A stretch of DNA of 64,000 nt. Source: Pseudoscleropodium purum. Its lineage: Eukaryota; Streptophyta; Bryopsida; Hypnales; Brachytheciaceae. Made by a program: the position numbers and the translations under genes. A model generated the notes under the pieces. That model was not told the origin of the DNA. It saw only the letters and a program-made list of their open reading frames with translations, and did no database searches. Shown here piece by piece: positions 37,180 to 49,600 of this stretch. The stretch is taken from assembly GCA_963969395.1 (NCBI GenBank), contig OZ017796.1, forward strand, positions 16,990,501 to 17,054,500. The letters run 5' to 3'. The stretch's first letter is position 1. Each line of letters begins with the position of its first letter.

Positions 37180-38326
37180 TTAACCTCTAAATGATTTTGA
37201 CTATGTTTTCACTAAAATCGCTTCCAAACTGCCATTTCTAATATAAGTACCCAAATTTTAGGAAAAATAATATTTTTGGATATATATAATTGTAAGATCT
37301 TGTAACATGCTAGTTTGAAAAGATGTGTAAAAATTTTTAGAAATTTCCACCATGTAAATTGCAAGATATTAGCATTTGAAGTGACAAAAATTCTTTTTTG
37401 AGCCTTGCAAAAAATCAAGCAAGTGCACTTTACAAGGTCACATTTGTGAGAAAAAATGTCCAAAATGGTAGTTATTTTTTGAATTCATTCTTTAAGTCAA
37501 GTTAGCTACATGCTTGAAAATTTCAAATAATTTGGAATTGTACAACATATAGAAAAAAAATAGTAAGTAGATAGTAATAGAGAATGATTCAAAATACAAA
37601 ATTGTTAATATTTTATTTATGAAATTGAAAAATGTCAATCCCAATGGTTGTAATAGTCACTTGTAGAAAATGCAGGAATTTTAACAAAATTTTGTTGATT
37701 TGGACACATTGTTCCAGTCACTATTTTGTTGATTTCAACAAAAATCTATTGATTTTAACAAATTTCTATTGAAATCAACAAAATAGTAATTGGGGCAACG
37801 TGTCCAAATCAACAAAATTTTGTTAAAATTCTTGCATTTTCTACTAGTGGTTGTAATAAACAATTTACACCTAATGTTTTTAATTTTTTCAAAAATATTA
37901 AAAATTGAGTTAAATAAAAGACTTTAAGTTTGTCTTAGAGTAGAGATTTAATAGCGACTTGTAAACTCCTGCAAACTAAAACTACTCATAACTTTTGACT
38001 CATTGATCAAAATGGAATGATTCAAAGCTTTCCAAGTATATATAAATCTAAAGAATCAATTTCAAATTTTAATTTCTTAAAAAATGATTTTTAAAGAATT
38101 TTTTTTGCTACCTAGGTTGCTTGTCAAGTAATGAAAAGTACATATCATACAATTACTTTTTAACCATGTAGTCAAAAGTTATGAAAATTGTTAAGCCTCG
38201 AAGCTATTGCTTGGGCACATGTCATGTTAAAATTTTAGCAAAATAAAAATAAAAAGCTCCAATCGTAGTGAACTACCCAAAATTATTATGTTCCCAAAAA
38301 ATGCGGTTTGGACATTTAGAGGTTAA
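37180..38326 (+). mobile_element. TTAA element family A, copy 5, with nested palindrome
   Basis: Begins TTAACCTCTAAATGATTTTG and ends GTTTGGACATTTAGAGGTTAA, so the terminal inverted repeat is well preserved. Minus the 192 bp insertion and its target duplication (37656-37858), the length is about 940 bp, as expected for the family. No coding potential. Confidence 0.82.
37656..37847. mobile_element. 192 bp palindromic MITE nested in a TTAA element
   Basis: The two halves are near-perfect inverted repeats for almost the whole length: the left arm starts CTTGTAGAAAATGCAGGAAT and the right arm ends in the complement of CTAGTAGAAAATGCAAGAAT. The flanks are identical 11 base direct repeats, TGGTTGTAATA, at 37645-37655 and 37848-37858. 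Other family A copies have the corresponding site once. A duplication of 9-11 bp with long TIRs suggests a Mutator-like MITE; the CACT-G start is also reminiscent of CACTA ends, but those make 3 bp duplications. Its transcript would fold into one long hairpin. Confidence 0.8.
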
Positions 38327-38600
38327 CATTATATAATAGGACTAATCCAAAACAAATTTTATTTGGGTTTGATTTTCTACACACTATATATGATATCTTG
38401 GAGATGGTCAAGTTTCTCTTGAGCCAACTAAACAGGATGTGGTGTGGGGTTTCAAAGGTGCTATACTCTTTAGCTCAATCCAAGGCTAGAATGAAAAAAA
38501 TTTAAAACTATTTTTGGTCAAAATTTATTAACTCGAAAACCTCAAGTTTACAAGCATATAAGTTATATGCTTTTTTTGAATCATTTGAGAATTTTTTCAA
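38327..38600. other. Short intergenic stretch, no gene seen
   Basis: AT-rich, nothing recognised. Confidence 0.5.
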
Positions 38601-39978
38601 TTTCCAAGTCATATATGCTTTGTTTCCGTCCCTTTCACCTTCGTGTTGTTGCTGCCGCATCAAGCTTTAGTTTTTAGGTCTTCAGGATAATGTCCAATGG
38701 TGTCACTGTTTGTTCAGTTGCAGCGATTCACCTCCTCTTCTCTAGTTTTGAATTGATGTCTTAGTCTTTTTAAAATTTATTCCAGCTTCAAGTAGTGCAA
38801 TTCGAGTTTTCCTGACACTTCGCGCGCTGCATAATCAACTTCTGCTTCTCTCGCCGTAAGGATTTCGCATTCTCTGTCCCGTTGGACTTTGGAGGTTGGA
38901 TCCTTGTGTGAATTTGTAGCTGCTCGAGTATTGATTTCGCTTGTGATAATTCCAATTGTAACAGTTTAGGTCACGACGCTGGAGTTGTAAACGAATTCAT
39001 TATTGCTTTTAGATTGGTGACTTAGTGTAAACTTATTGTTTTTCTTTTGATTTTCGTTATGCAATTTTATTTCTTACTTCTTGATTTCTCTCGATGAACA
39101 CATGATTGATAAGGTATCCAGGCGAAATACAATATGGTGCTCTTGCCGTGGAATGGGAGCTGCATTAGAAGTTGCAAGAGGCTGTCGAACTTGAAAGGAG
39201 ACCTTCTGATGTCGCAGTGGTAGCTAAAAGACAATTTGGTGAGTGATCTCAGTCATAGATCCTACAATGAGCTTAGAGCACGGTTGGTTGAAATTTTGAA
39301 ATGACTCGTAATGTTTGCATTTCTGTCTTTGATCATCAGGCATTACTGAAGAACGGAATTTGAATAGTTTATTGCGTTCTCCGATCATCTTTAAAATCTT
39401 GTAAGTGTTCATGCAAGATTGAAAACAGTGTTCTTTGAAAAACAGAATCGGAAAGAAACTCAGTCTAAGGCTATCAAAAGGTGGAATAGAATAAAAGATT
39501 TTGTTTTCCGGTAACCCTAGCGATTAGCATGATCAGAAACATTCTATACTTACGAAGAGCGAGGCTGTTCAAATTCACAATGTGCAGTACAGAATCATTT
39601 TCTGAACATTCAAAGCATAAGTTTTCAGATTATTAAGTTTTAGTCAGGCTAACTTCCTTTGGCACACTTTAGGGTTAACAACTTCGGGCAGTCGTGCTTA
39701 TACTTTAGTGAGGAACTGATTTCGACAAGGTTCATATGTCGCGGTGAATTGCTGATTCCTCTTGTCCTGTTTTTCGTGGTTCCTCCCTCAACCTTGAGTG
39801 TTTGCTTAAACCCTAAATCCTGCTGCTCTGGGTTTGTTGTCGTCGTTGTGCAGGGTGAAGCTCGACTAGGGCGGATTTTGATTTGGGGGCTGAGGGAATT
39901 GCGCCCAAGGGAAGGGGGAGGTCATGAAGTTTAAGCTGAAAGGATAAAGCACAAGAAAGTTGCTCGATATTAGAAATC
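38601..39978 (+). promoter_or_regulatory. Putative promoter and 5' leader of the ABCI11-like gene
   Basis: From about 38620 the composition becomes mixed and pyrimidine-rich (CTCTTCTCT-type runs), unlike the transposon to its left. No coding frame joins to exon 1, so transcribed leader sequence, perhaps with a leader intron, is the simplest reading. No specific promoter element was identified. Confidence 0.35.
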
Positions 39979-42851
39979 ATGGCCTCTTCTTTTATGTCAG
40001 CTGCATGCCAGTTTTCACGAATTTCTCCCGCACTCTCTACGAATGACAACATCTCAAGCCCTCGTTGTCATTTGGAATCCGGCTCCGTTTCAATACCGAA
40101 GAAGAGTTCATGGAGTGGAAATGTAATCAGACTGTGGAGTGCTGAGTCAACTAGGAGTCCGAGGAAGAGAATGAGGCCGTATTTAGTTGAAGCTGCGCAG
40201 GCTTCGGGAATTGAGAATGGTGGCAGTGTAGCGACTTCGAAACGCGATCACGAGTTTCTTCAGGTGTGTGGAGACTGCTAAGCCCGAGTTTGGAATTCCA
40301 AATTATAGGTCCTGATGTATTTCTGCTCTGGAATTCTGAACGAGATTCTCTAGAGTTGGAGCTTAATGATGTGAGTATAAACATCAGGGCAGGGATTATT
40401 GAATCTTGATATATATGTAGGTCAGCTTTATTGAGGTATAACCTCTTTACACATCGAAGACACTGCAGATACCTCTGCTGCCTCGAGTCGTTTTCGTTTG
40501 AATTTTCTTTTGCTACTGTTCCCGTGTTTATTTTAAAGCTTCTTGAAGTGATATTGGAGCTTGCTCAAGAGGTTAGATAGTTTACTCTTGCAGTTGAAGA
40601 AACTGATTCTACAACCAAGTGTGTCTACCGTTGAATTTTTTCAATTAGTGAAATCTATGTTGAGAAGAATGTCTCATTGGCTCTCTTATTCAGTCCAAAG
40701 ATTTTGTCGGCAATCCTTCGCGCAATCCATCATGCAACTTTGTTTACTTCATCGAAGCATAATACTAAGTTTATTACTCTGGATTAGAGATCTGGTTTTC
40801 ATTTACTGATGAGGCATGAGATAGTGCAGGTGCTAGGTATTAAGTACAGACCGCCGGGTACTGCAATTAATCTGCTAAACGATGTTTCTCTCTCTCTTTC
40901 CGAAAAAAGGTATCATGCCAAATATGTGACAGTTATACCTTGTGTATCTTCTGAAGAATTTTTTCAGACGTCCTTGCTTTGATTAGATATACGGAACCAG
41001 TCATTTGGTTTTGCTATTATCTTTTGCATTAACGTAGATCTTGTGTTGCTACAATTTTGGATTCCTTGGTTTCAGTGAAGCCTAGGTCAGGTACTAAGTC
41101 TCTTTTACTATTGTGGGTGATTGTTTTGACCAGTCTTGGACTAGTATACGGTCGCAGTGGCAGCGGGAAAACCACTCTTTTGCAGGCAAGTATTGATTTT
41201 TTCACCTTCGGCGAGGAATTCCAGATTTTCAGCTATGAAACATGAGATTAATTTCCTTCTTTTTAGCAGGTTTTAGCGGGTTTGGCAACAGCTACGGAAG
41301 GCTCAATCTCTCTTGGTAGAGATAACACACACAAATCGCTTTCTTCAAAAGTAGGAATCGTTTTTCAGTTTCCTGAACGGTGAGAGCAATTCCTCTGAAA
41401 GAGTTTCGATCAATTTGCACGATACTTTTATCACTACTGTTAGAAGTACAAATCTGTGATCTAACTACAGCAATACTTCTGTTTGTTTGATACTTGATAT
41501 TTGTCGACTGATTACAATTATTGAAATGATCTCGACATGCGTTTACTGGCAGCTACTTTTTAGCTGACACAGTATTGGAAGAGCTCACTTTCGGGTGGCC
41601 CAGAAGAATGGAGGATATACTATTGAGGCAGCAGCTTGCAATGAGGCTACAAGCGGCTGTTTTTGCGGTATTTTGGAAAATCAAGGCTGTCATTGTTCTT
41701 GGCTGTTGTGTTCTTAGTTTCTCGAAATGATCAAATTGGACGTGGTTCAAGGCAGACGTTTTCTTCAGAATTCTAGTTCTTATTGATAGTTCTATCTCGA
41801 GTAGAACTTTTGAACTACTAAATCTTCGCAGTTTTGGCTAGAATGTTGTTGTGTACTGCCCCTTAGCCTTGTGAAAATGACGATGTTTTCTGTAGTCCAG
41901 CCACAATGAGGGTCACAATTTCTGGTTTTATAGGTTGGAATGGCTGACATCGCTTTTGACACCAATCCGCGAGCTTTGAGTGGAGGATTTAAACGGCGCC
42001 TAGCATTAGCTGTGCAACTGGTATTTTGCTTCATACAGCCTTCAAACTTTGCGCGTTGATAAGCCTTTTAAACTAGTTTTTGAAACCGTTTATGCCAAGT
42101 CCAAGGGGCTATCGACTCATGTTTGGTGAATTGTGTACACCAAGCGCCTTCATCAATTTCCGTCTTTGTGGCAGGTTCGAATGCCCGATCTGCTTCTTTT
42201 GGATGAACCACTCGCTGGCCTAGGTCCGCAACCCTGTGACTGACTTCTGGCTTCGCTGCTTTGCACCTGAAGAAAGAGATTTGTGTATACGCTTTTCCCC
42301 ATGTGAAAAAGCGACTATGGATGACTTGGAATCTATGATGGAGCTGTCATCATTCTACATATTGACGGTTATTGATTGTTTATTCAAGTGGAATGGGTAC
42401 ATGATGAGGATTGTTGTTAAAATGTTCAAAAATCATGTATTATTAAATATGCTGATGACATCTCTTATTTGCTGTTGTGGTCAGATTGGAAAGCTCGTGC
42501 AGACGTGGTGAAGTTACTTTGGGGACTCAAAAAAGAGTGCACCCTTATTGTCGTCAGCCATGACCTCAAGTACATCCCTCGCAGCATCATCTCTATATGA
42601 AGATTTTTAGTGTATAGTGTCCTGTCAAAATTGATGTTTCGTATTCCTAGAAGATTGATCCTTATTCTTGTGTGATGAATTGGCTTTATTGGGTTTGTTA
42701 TGTGTCGTCTTTGTTGCATTAACTGCATACTCATCCTCTGACGTTGTGTGTGATTAGAGAGTTGACACCATTGGTGGACCGTGCTTGGAAGATGGAAATG
42801 GGCGGTGTTCTGAAGGAACAGCCCTGGCCTCCTGCTCTGTCAACTTTTTGA
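39979..42851 (+). CDS. ABCI11: Plastid ABC transporter ATPase, ABCI11/NAP14-like, nine exons
   Basis: A single-domain soluble ABC ATPase of the plant ABCI group, related to bacterial CbiO/ECF-type subunits; the Arabidopsis relative is plastid-located and linked to metal homeostasis. Exons: 39979-40263, 40830-40909, 41134-41185, 41270-41379, 41553-41667, 41934-42020, 42175-42223, 42485-42569, 42758-42851. They join without a phase break to 318 codons. Residues 1 to about 85 are Ser/Arg-rich and poor in acids, as in a transit peptide. Then come YRPPGT (101), Walker A GRSGSGKTT (128-136), the Q-loop VFQFPER (Q172), signature LSGGFKRRLALA (from 229), Walker B LLLLDEPLAGLDW (D253, E254) and the H-loop SHDL (H285). 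All catalytic residues are present. Intron 3 begins GCAAGT, a GC-AG intron; the rest are GT-AG. No transmembrane segments, so a partner protein must supply the channel. Confidence 0.95.
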
Positions 42852-42994
42852 ACCATCAAAATTTCGATGAAAGATATTGTATATTTTCTCCCTGTGATAT
42901 ATTTGGACTTTCCTACATAAGAAAATGGCAAATTCATGGATCATTGTGTACTGTATTTTGACAATTTCTGCTCCTTTATCTGAAAATGAATTCA

Positions 42995-43894
42995 AAACCT
43001 AAAGTCCCAAAGTCCCCTCTCTTTAAAAAAAATCAAATTCCACTCAAACTACTATTTCTATAGCAAGTGAAACAAACTTCAGAATTCTTTTTTGCATATT
43101 TAATTGTAGGATCTTGTACTAGACTAGTATAAGAATGTGTAGAATAAATTTTAGAAACTTTGACTACATGGATTGCAAGATATTTGCATTTGAAGTGAAG
43201 AAAATTATTTTTTTGCACCTTATTTAACTAGACTTTAAAACTTTGAATCTTTTTAGTTTAAAATTTATGCACCATCAATATTGAATTAAAAAAATATTTA
43301 TGTTGAAGAATTGAAAGTTTAGAGAAAAGAATTAAAAACAACTTGATTTTCATTCTTTAAAAAATTGTTTGGTAGAAGTAGATACAATTGAAGGAAAAAC
43401 TAATTTGTTAATAGATCTAAGATGGAATTGAAATACCATAATCCCAACTTTGAGATTGTTCTTACAAGCATCTTGAATCATGTCAACTTCTTTTTTTGAA
43501 AAATTGTGAAAACTCAGCTAAAAAAAATCTAATAAGTTATTATTTTAAGAAGATGCTTAGATTACATGAGAAATAAGATTATCTATAACTTCCTCATCAA
43601 AAGTCAAAAGAGAATTAATCACATCTTTTGATGTACCAAAAAAATGCTTTTTATGAATTTTTTTGAATTTTTGTAAGTTTTATAGTGTTGTCCAATGAAA
43701 CCTAGTTTAGGTTTAAGGTAGCATAATTTTTGCTTATTGGCACCAATTCAAATATAAATTGCATTCTTTAAAAGCTAATGTATTTTATTATCTTCAAAAA
43801 GCATTTAAAAAAATCACAACAAAAATTGAGAGCATAGGAACCTATTCAAAATCCATTTTGTCTTCTAAAGAGACAATATGACTTTAGGGTTTAA
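42995..43894 (+). mobile_element. TTAA element family A, strongly diverged copy
   Basis: Lies just after the ABC gene. It keeps the family order in degraded form: CCAAAGTCCCC start, GTAGGATCTTGTACTAGACT, GATTGCAAGATATTTGCATT, AAGATGGAATTGAAATACCA. It ends near ACTTTAGGGTTTAAA. Boundaries are approximate. Confidence 0.5.
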
Positions 43895-45237
43895 ACCATA
43901 AAAATGAAGGTAATTAAGTCTAGTTTCTAATCAAATTTTCAAAATTTCAAAATTCATAAATTTCAAATTTTTGTTGCAATTTGAACTTTGAATCTATAGC
44001 CATTAAATGCTAATTTCCTAATTTTAGGAAGACATGGTAAGAAAATATGCACTATGGTGTTTTGCAATAAAATATGTGCATATGGAGAAAAATTTGAGAT
44101 TTTTAAAGTGATATTTTGTAATAGTTATGAATTTTTTTCACTTTTTATAAAAAATTCAAAGAAATTTCAAAGTTTTACAAAATATCTGAATTTAAATTAC
44201 AACTTATTGAAGACATGTAATTACTTCTTTGAAAATTAAGTACAAAAAAAATCATTTATATGTAGTTGTAGAATAGGACCAAAGAAAGAAGAACTTCAAG
44301 ATTTGTAAAATGGTCATAGATTTGTTCATTTAGGATTAAAGCTAATGGATGAAATATTCAAATATTTCTATTTTGAAACATCCTAAGTTTTCCTATAGAT
44401 GATTATTGACAAATCTATGAACCCAATTTTTAGCCTCTATAAGATTGAGGTGTTTTTTAAGTGACTCAAAAAACTTAGGTTGGCAATGCCCTTGAAGATC
44501 CAATCCCCAAACCTAGCATTTTGAAAAAATTTACAATTTTTTAATATTGAAATTTGCCTTGTTTTTTGCCATTTAGAACAAATTCAAGTTCTATTTCCCT
44601 TCAATGATCAATCAAAGTTTCTACATCACAATGTTGCCAACTTATTTTCAATGCATCTTCATCTTTTCTTTCATCTTTTAAATTGACTTTTGTTGGCTTT
44701 TTTTGGAGCTACTCTCTTTCTAGAAGATGACACAATTTGTACTTGTCTTGTGTACAATTCTCTTCTTGCTCCTATTGGATATTACTTCCAAGAGTAAAGG
44801 AAAGGAATGCATAGTACGGATTAGGCCCAAAAGAAATTCTCCTCTCTAACTTCATAATCTAGTTGACTTCAACTATAAGGGTTTTTCAAAAATCCCTCTA
44901 TTTTCTTTTTAGATAAGGACTATCCACAACAAAAACAAGTTAATAAAATTTAACCAAAAAATTGAGTGTAACAACAATGGAAGAGAAAATATATACATTC
45001 AAGGTTTAGGATTTTGTCTAGCTCTCCTATTCAATAAACAAAATGGCCATTTCTATTAAACAACCTATATCTTCTATCTTCAATATTTAGTCAAAAACAT
45101 TGTCCGGATTTAAAGGTCAATTTGGATTTACATTTTGGCTCCAAGTTCCACCTCTTTGATGCTCCAAATCCCCAAAAGTGGGACCAAATAGGCATTTTGG
45201 AGTCATGAAGGACTTTTGATGTAATGTGAAGCTCTAA
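43895..45237. other. AT-rich intergenic DNA, no gene seen
   Basis: Nothing recognisable on either strand. Confidence 0.5.
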
Positions 45238-45672
45238 GAGCATCTCTACTCTTGCCTTGGATTTCTAGGCCTAAATACAACATGTGGGGGGCTCCAAATC
45301 TAAAAAAGTAGCCCATATTCCATAACCCCTCAACCATATCCATCCTCAACCACTAGGTTGTATCATTGTTCATACTATTAACTACTTGGCCACCTTAGGA
45401 CTTCGGAATTTAGTACTATTTATGTTTGCTAGTGTATTTTGGGTGTGGCTGGGAGTTAGAAAGTGTGCAAAGGTGGTGAAGACAAGGATCCTTTGACAAC
45501 AATGAAGGTTGCGAGAGAGTGAGTGGGCTTTGGAGGATTCAAACCAAGCCACTTGTTTTTCCATGGCTTGGTCCCAGGGCTCTAAAACGTATTTGTAGTG
45601 GGGGAAGGAAAACTATTTGGGCTCAATGTATGCCAACCTAGGACCTAGCCCAAGGTAAAAGTGGAGATGCTC
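45238..45672. mobile_element. TIR element with GAGCATCTC ends, 435 bp
   Basis: Left terminus GAGCATCTCTACTCTTGCC and right terminus GGTAAAAGTGGAGATGCTC are inverted repeats. A TCTAAG word flanks both sides, consistent with a short target duplication of the hAT type. GAGCATCTCCA-type termini are common among plant MITEs. No transposase inside. Confidence 0.65.
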
Positions 45673-45964
45673 TAAGTCCCAATTTCTAGCTTTCCACCAA
45701 AAAAACTTTGGAACTTAGAATATAGTGTGAAATACCTCTAAGAGTTGCAATTACAAAGTACTCAATATTTAGTCTCAAATAAGTCATTGTTGGGAATGTT
45801 TTGACTTGCTTTATCCTATTCCACTATGATCATTAGCCTCCATTGAGAAGATAAACATGGACATTCCTCTATTCTACAAAAATAAAAGCTAAAAGTCATA
45901 ACATCAAGAAACAATCCTTACAAGTATTCATACTACCATGGTATGACTTTGCTTGAAGAGTTAA

Positions 45965-46180
45965 TTAACCCCTAAATGTGCAAGGCACCAAGAAAGTATT
46001 GTTGACACCAAGAAATGAGCCTCACGTACATTAGATCTTTGAGGAAAATTCACATTGAAAATTCATTTAAAGAAACTGTAGAGGAGATTTTGAGAAGCCA
46101 TAAATTAATCAAGGTTATGCATATTATGTCCTATTACCTCAAATTTTTTTGGTGACCAATTTTTTTAGATGTAAATCCAA
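45965..46180 (+). mobile_element. TTAA element family D, truncated copy
   Basis: Left terminus TTAACCCCTAAATGTGCAAG, then sequence matching the complement of 13470-13660 (AATGAGCCTCACGTACATTA, AAATTCATTTAAAGAAACTG). The opposite end is not found; the match fades near 46180. Confidence 0.45.
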
Positions 46181-46669
46181 ATTTTAATTTTCTAATAATA
46201 ATGATTCCCATTTGCCTACAGGGAAAAAATGACAACTACTTGTGATTCTGACGCCATCTATAGGCTCCAGCTTAAATGAACGGGAATGGGTGTTTCTACC
46301 TTACATACAGCAGATTCTAACAACGAAACAAGGAACACGAAGATCGGTAAAGCAGGAGAGAAGTGGCCAGTGAAAATTATGAATTGAACCGTTCTTCTGA
46401 TCCAAGGAGAACAAACAAAATGAACCAGATAACCTGAGAAATACGAGTCATCTCTGTTACTACCACTTTACATGCCTCCTGAAAGCAAGTGAAACCTTGC
46501 ACTCAAAATAGGCCAGGAATCAAATTCATGTGTTCTTCCAAATTCAATCTAATCTGAGAGCGTATACAAATCTGCACTAAAAGGTGACGACCATTAGTAT
46601 TCCACCTTCAAAGCAGGAAGAAAAAATGTGATTGGCCAAAGCCATGCAAGTGATGGCTTTGGCATCTTG
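46181..46669 (-). other. 3' flank and likely 3' UTR of the HUB gene
   Basis: Mixed composition continuing from the HUB stop codon at 46672-46670. No other frame supported. No polyadenylation site was fixed. Confidence 0.4.
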
Positions 46670-49600
46670 CTAGATGTAGACATTTCGGACATCGCTCTGG
46701 CCAAATGGAATCCCACAACCGGGACATTTTCGATGTCTGATCTCCAAGTTCCTCTGGATGCAGGGACCGCAAAACAAATGAAAGCATTTCGTGATGACGA
46801 CCTGTCGACCATTATAATAAAAAATCAGTACAAGCTGACATAGTAAATTGCAAGCTGGACCCAAAACCTTAGAAAATAATCAGGTATAACCCTATCTGCC
46901 AAAGGGAAGGACATTCTTACTTCTTTTGGACGATCATGACAGACGCTACACTTCAGGATGGCCTTGTATTCTTTTATCTCCTCCTGTAACCGTTCTATTC
47001 CGGAACCCCTATCATGATGCGATCGCAGCCGTGCCAACTTACTGTTAAGTGCCTCCAGCTCGTCTTGAACCCTTCGTTTCTCAAATCTAAACCACCAAAC
47101 AAATTGCTCAGTGGATGATAGGGAAAGTGTACTTTGACAAGAACTTACATGGCTAAGGGTCAAAATCAAAAACCCACAAACGAGAAAAATCTTCATGAAT
47201 TGTACTACTAATGCCTGTTAGTGTGGGCGGAAAAATAATGTTGCCATAAAATCACTATACTCGCGCATCAAATTCTTTCTCTTCTTTTCTCTCCTCATGT
47301 ACCGTGTGATCTCCAAAATTTGCAATTTCGGGACAAACAGGACTAAAAGACATGATGTTGCTGTGGAGTGCATCCTTGGGGTTTTAGAAATTTAGCGAAG
47401 ATGACTTCAAGTACACCACGTCTCCCACTAACCACCTAAGACAGATAAAACATTGGTAGCAGTAGAATGTTATTGATATCACAGTTCGTCTCACCTTTCT
47501 TTGTCAAGCTGCTGTTGAGCCTCAGTAAGTTTAAGTCCACGATCTTCAATCCTTTTATTTGCAGCTTCCAGTGCAGTCTTTGTAGAGAGAAGTTCCTTCT
47601 CAGTTTCAACCGTCTTCCGTTTCAAAGTCTCCAAGGACAGTGTATGTTGTCTAGCATCGTCCATAACCTTGCCTGTTTGCTCTATGTATGATCTAGCCTG
47701 AACAAAGATATCCACAGAATTCGTATTGACATCTAGCAACAAAACAGAGGATTGAGCAAAATACTGATCTTCAAAGATAAACTGAAAACAATATTTGACT
47801 GATGTGTATATTAAGACTGAAGATCTAGAGGGTTTCTAGTTCTTTGAAACTTGGACACATAATAACTGATGATGAAATGCAGACCAATCCACAAACATCT
47901 AGACACATCTAGTTCGTAATTTCTAGTCATACCACACATCTTTTGAAACTCATAAATCCTACTCGTCCACAAAGGACCTCCGCAGAAGGGTAGGATTCCA
48001 TGAGGGGTAGGTCTGACTGGTAAGCTGACGAATCTGGCCTGCAAGCCCGACGAGGTGGAGTCAGGTCAGCCCCTCGTGGAAACGAGCTCTAAAACAAGAC
48101 CTTACCCTTCACCATGAGATATCATACCTGATCTTCTAGACGGCTAACACGCTGCTTATGATGGTCAGCAGTAGCATTAGCATGCTGTACGCGGCTAGCC
48201 AGGACTTGTTTCTCTGCCAGAAGGGAGGCTTGCAATTGTTTAGCCTTCAGGCTCTCTGCTACCAGCTGAAATCAATAAAGAAAAACAAATATCAGTAAAA
48301 CCATATTCACACGAGAAGACAGTTCATTTATCAACATTATAATGCTCCCCTTTACTTTCATGCGTTCCACGCCATTCAAGTCCTCAATCCTTTCAACTCC
48401 CTCACTATATTCAATCTTCACGTTGGTGAATTTTTAAGGTCTATTTGATATCAGGACCCTTCAGAAGACATAAATCATCTATTCCTTATCGTACATCAAA
48501 CATTTCAGAATAGACTAACATATCCAAATGGATAATTTGATGGACTTCAAAAACTAAAATGCACAATAGCTGACAAGTTACCTGAGTATTGTAATCATCA
48601 CGTTCAGTAATTTGTTGAATTAACCTTGAATTCTGAGTTTGCATCTCCTCATACGCTTGCCCAATAGTCTGCTCCATCGAACATTCCACGGAAATAAGCC
48701 ATCATACCATTTGAAATTAGTCCAGATCAGCTTCTATATCCTTTGTCAACATCCTAACGATATGCGTAGAAGGCAACAAGAAACCGAGGAAGGTGAGCAA
48801 ATAAACCTCAATTTCAGTAATGTATGCGTCCCCTTCTTCACTCTTCGACTTCAATGTCTCTCTAAGTTCCATGGCCATCCTGCAGGAAGAGCACTTAAGT
48901 GAGTTAGCATTGGAGTATATAGATATATGCACATATGCGGCAATGACTATTATGACTCAACAGGGAATCTCGTATAAAGATGATACAGTGGGTCCTTGGC
49001 TGAAGACAGGCTTCAAACACCAGAAGACAGCAATGAATAGCATAAAAACAGCAAAAACGATTCAAGAGTACTAGGACTTTCCACCAGATTCACATTTGAG
49101 ACAAATTAGAATAATTTAGATCCTCTTGAACTCACGTCCACTGCCCTCATAGTATGTGTTGCTCTGTTCAAATTTGGACAGCGATTCCTCTAATCAAAAT
49201 AAGACAATAACCCGTAGCTAGTTCAGCAGCAAACGCGATTAAACCTCTGATGAATGCAGATATATCGCAAGTCAACAAATGTGTGAGGGAGTAACGGAAA
49301 ACCAGAGCTGGGATAAGACCTTTCTGATTCATCTAGCCTTTGACGATGTTCAGCAATTTCAGCTTCAGCAGCTGCAAGTCTTTGTTGACATGCAGCCTCG
49401 GCTTCATTCGCAGCTTTCACCCGAAGCTCTAAGCCATGCTCATCAAGTTCTCTCTTCAAGAGCTCAACTTGCACCAATGTTCTACAATGGTCTTGCTCCA
49501 ACTCCAGCATACTTCTGCATTCCCATTTCCCAAAATTAATCTCATGTAACAAAGTTACTACACTCTTACAGCAGCTATGTGAAGCAAATTGCATCACGAA

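Noticed and set aside
37656..37847. Palindrome as a microRNA gene or terminator
   Set aside because: The flanking 11 bp direct repeats and the intact site in sister copies show it is an inserted element; a regulatory role would be secondary.
46628..46843. 71-codon plus-strand frame at the HUB 3' end
   Set aside because: Antisense shadow of the RING exon 46801-46670.
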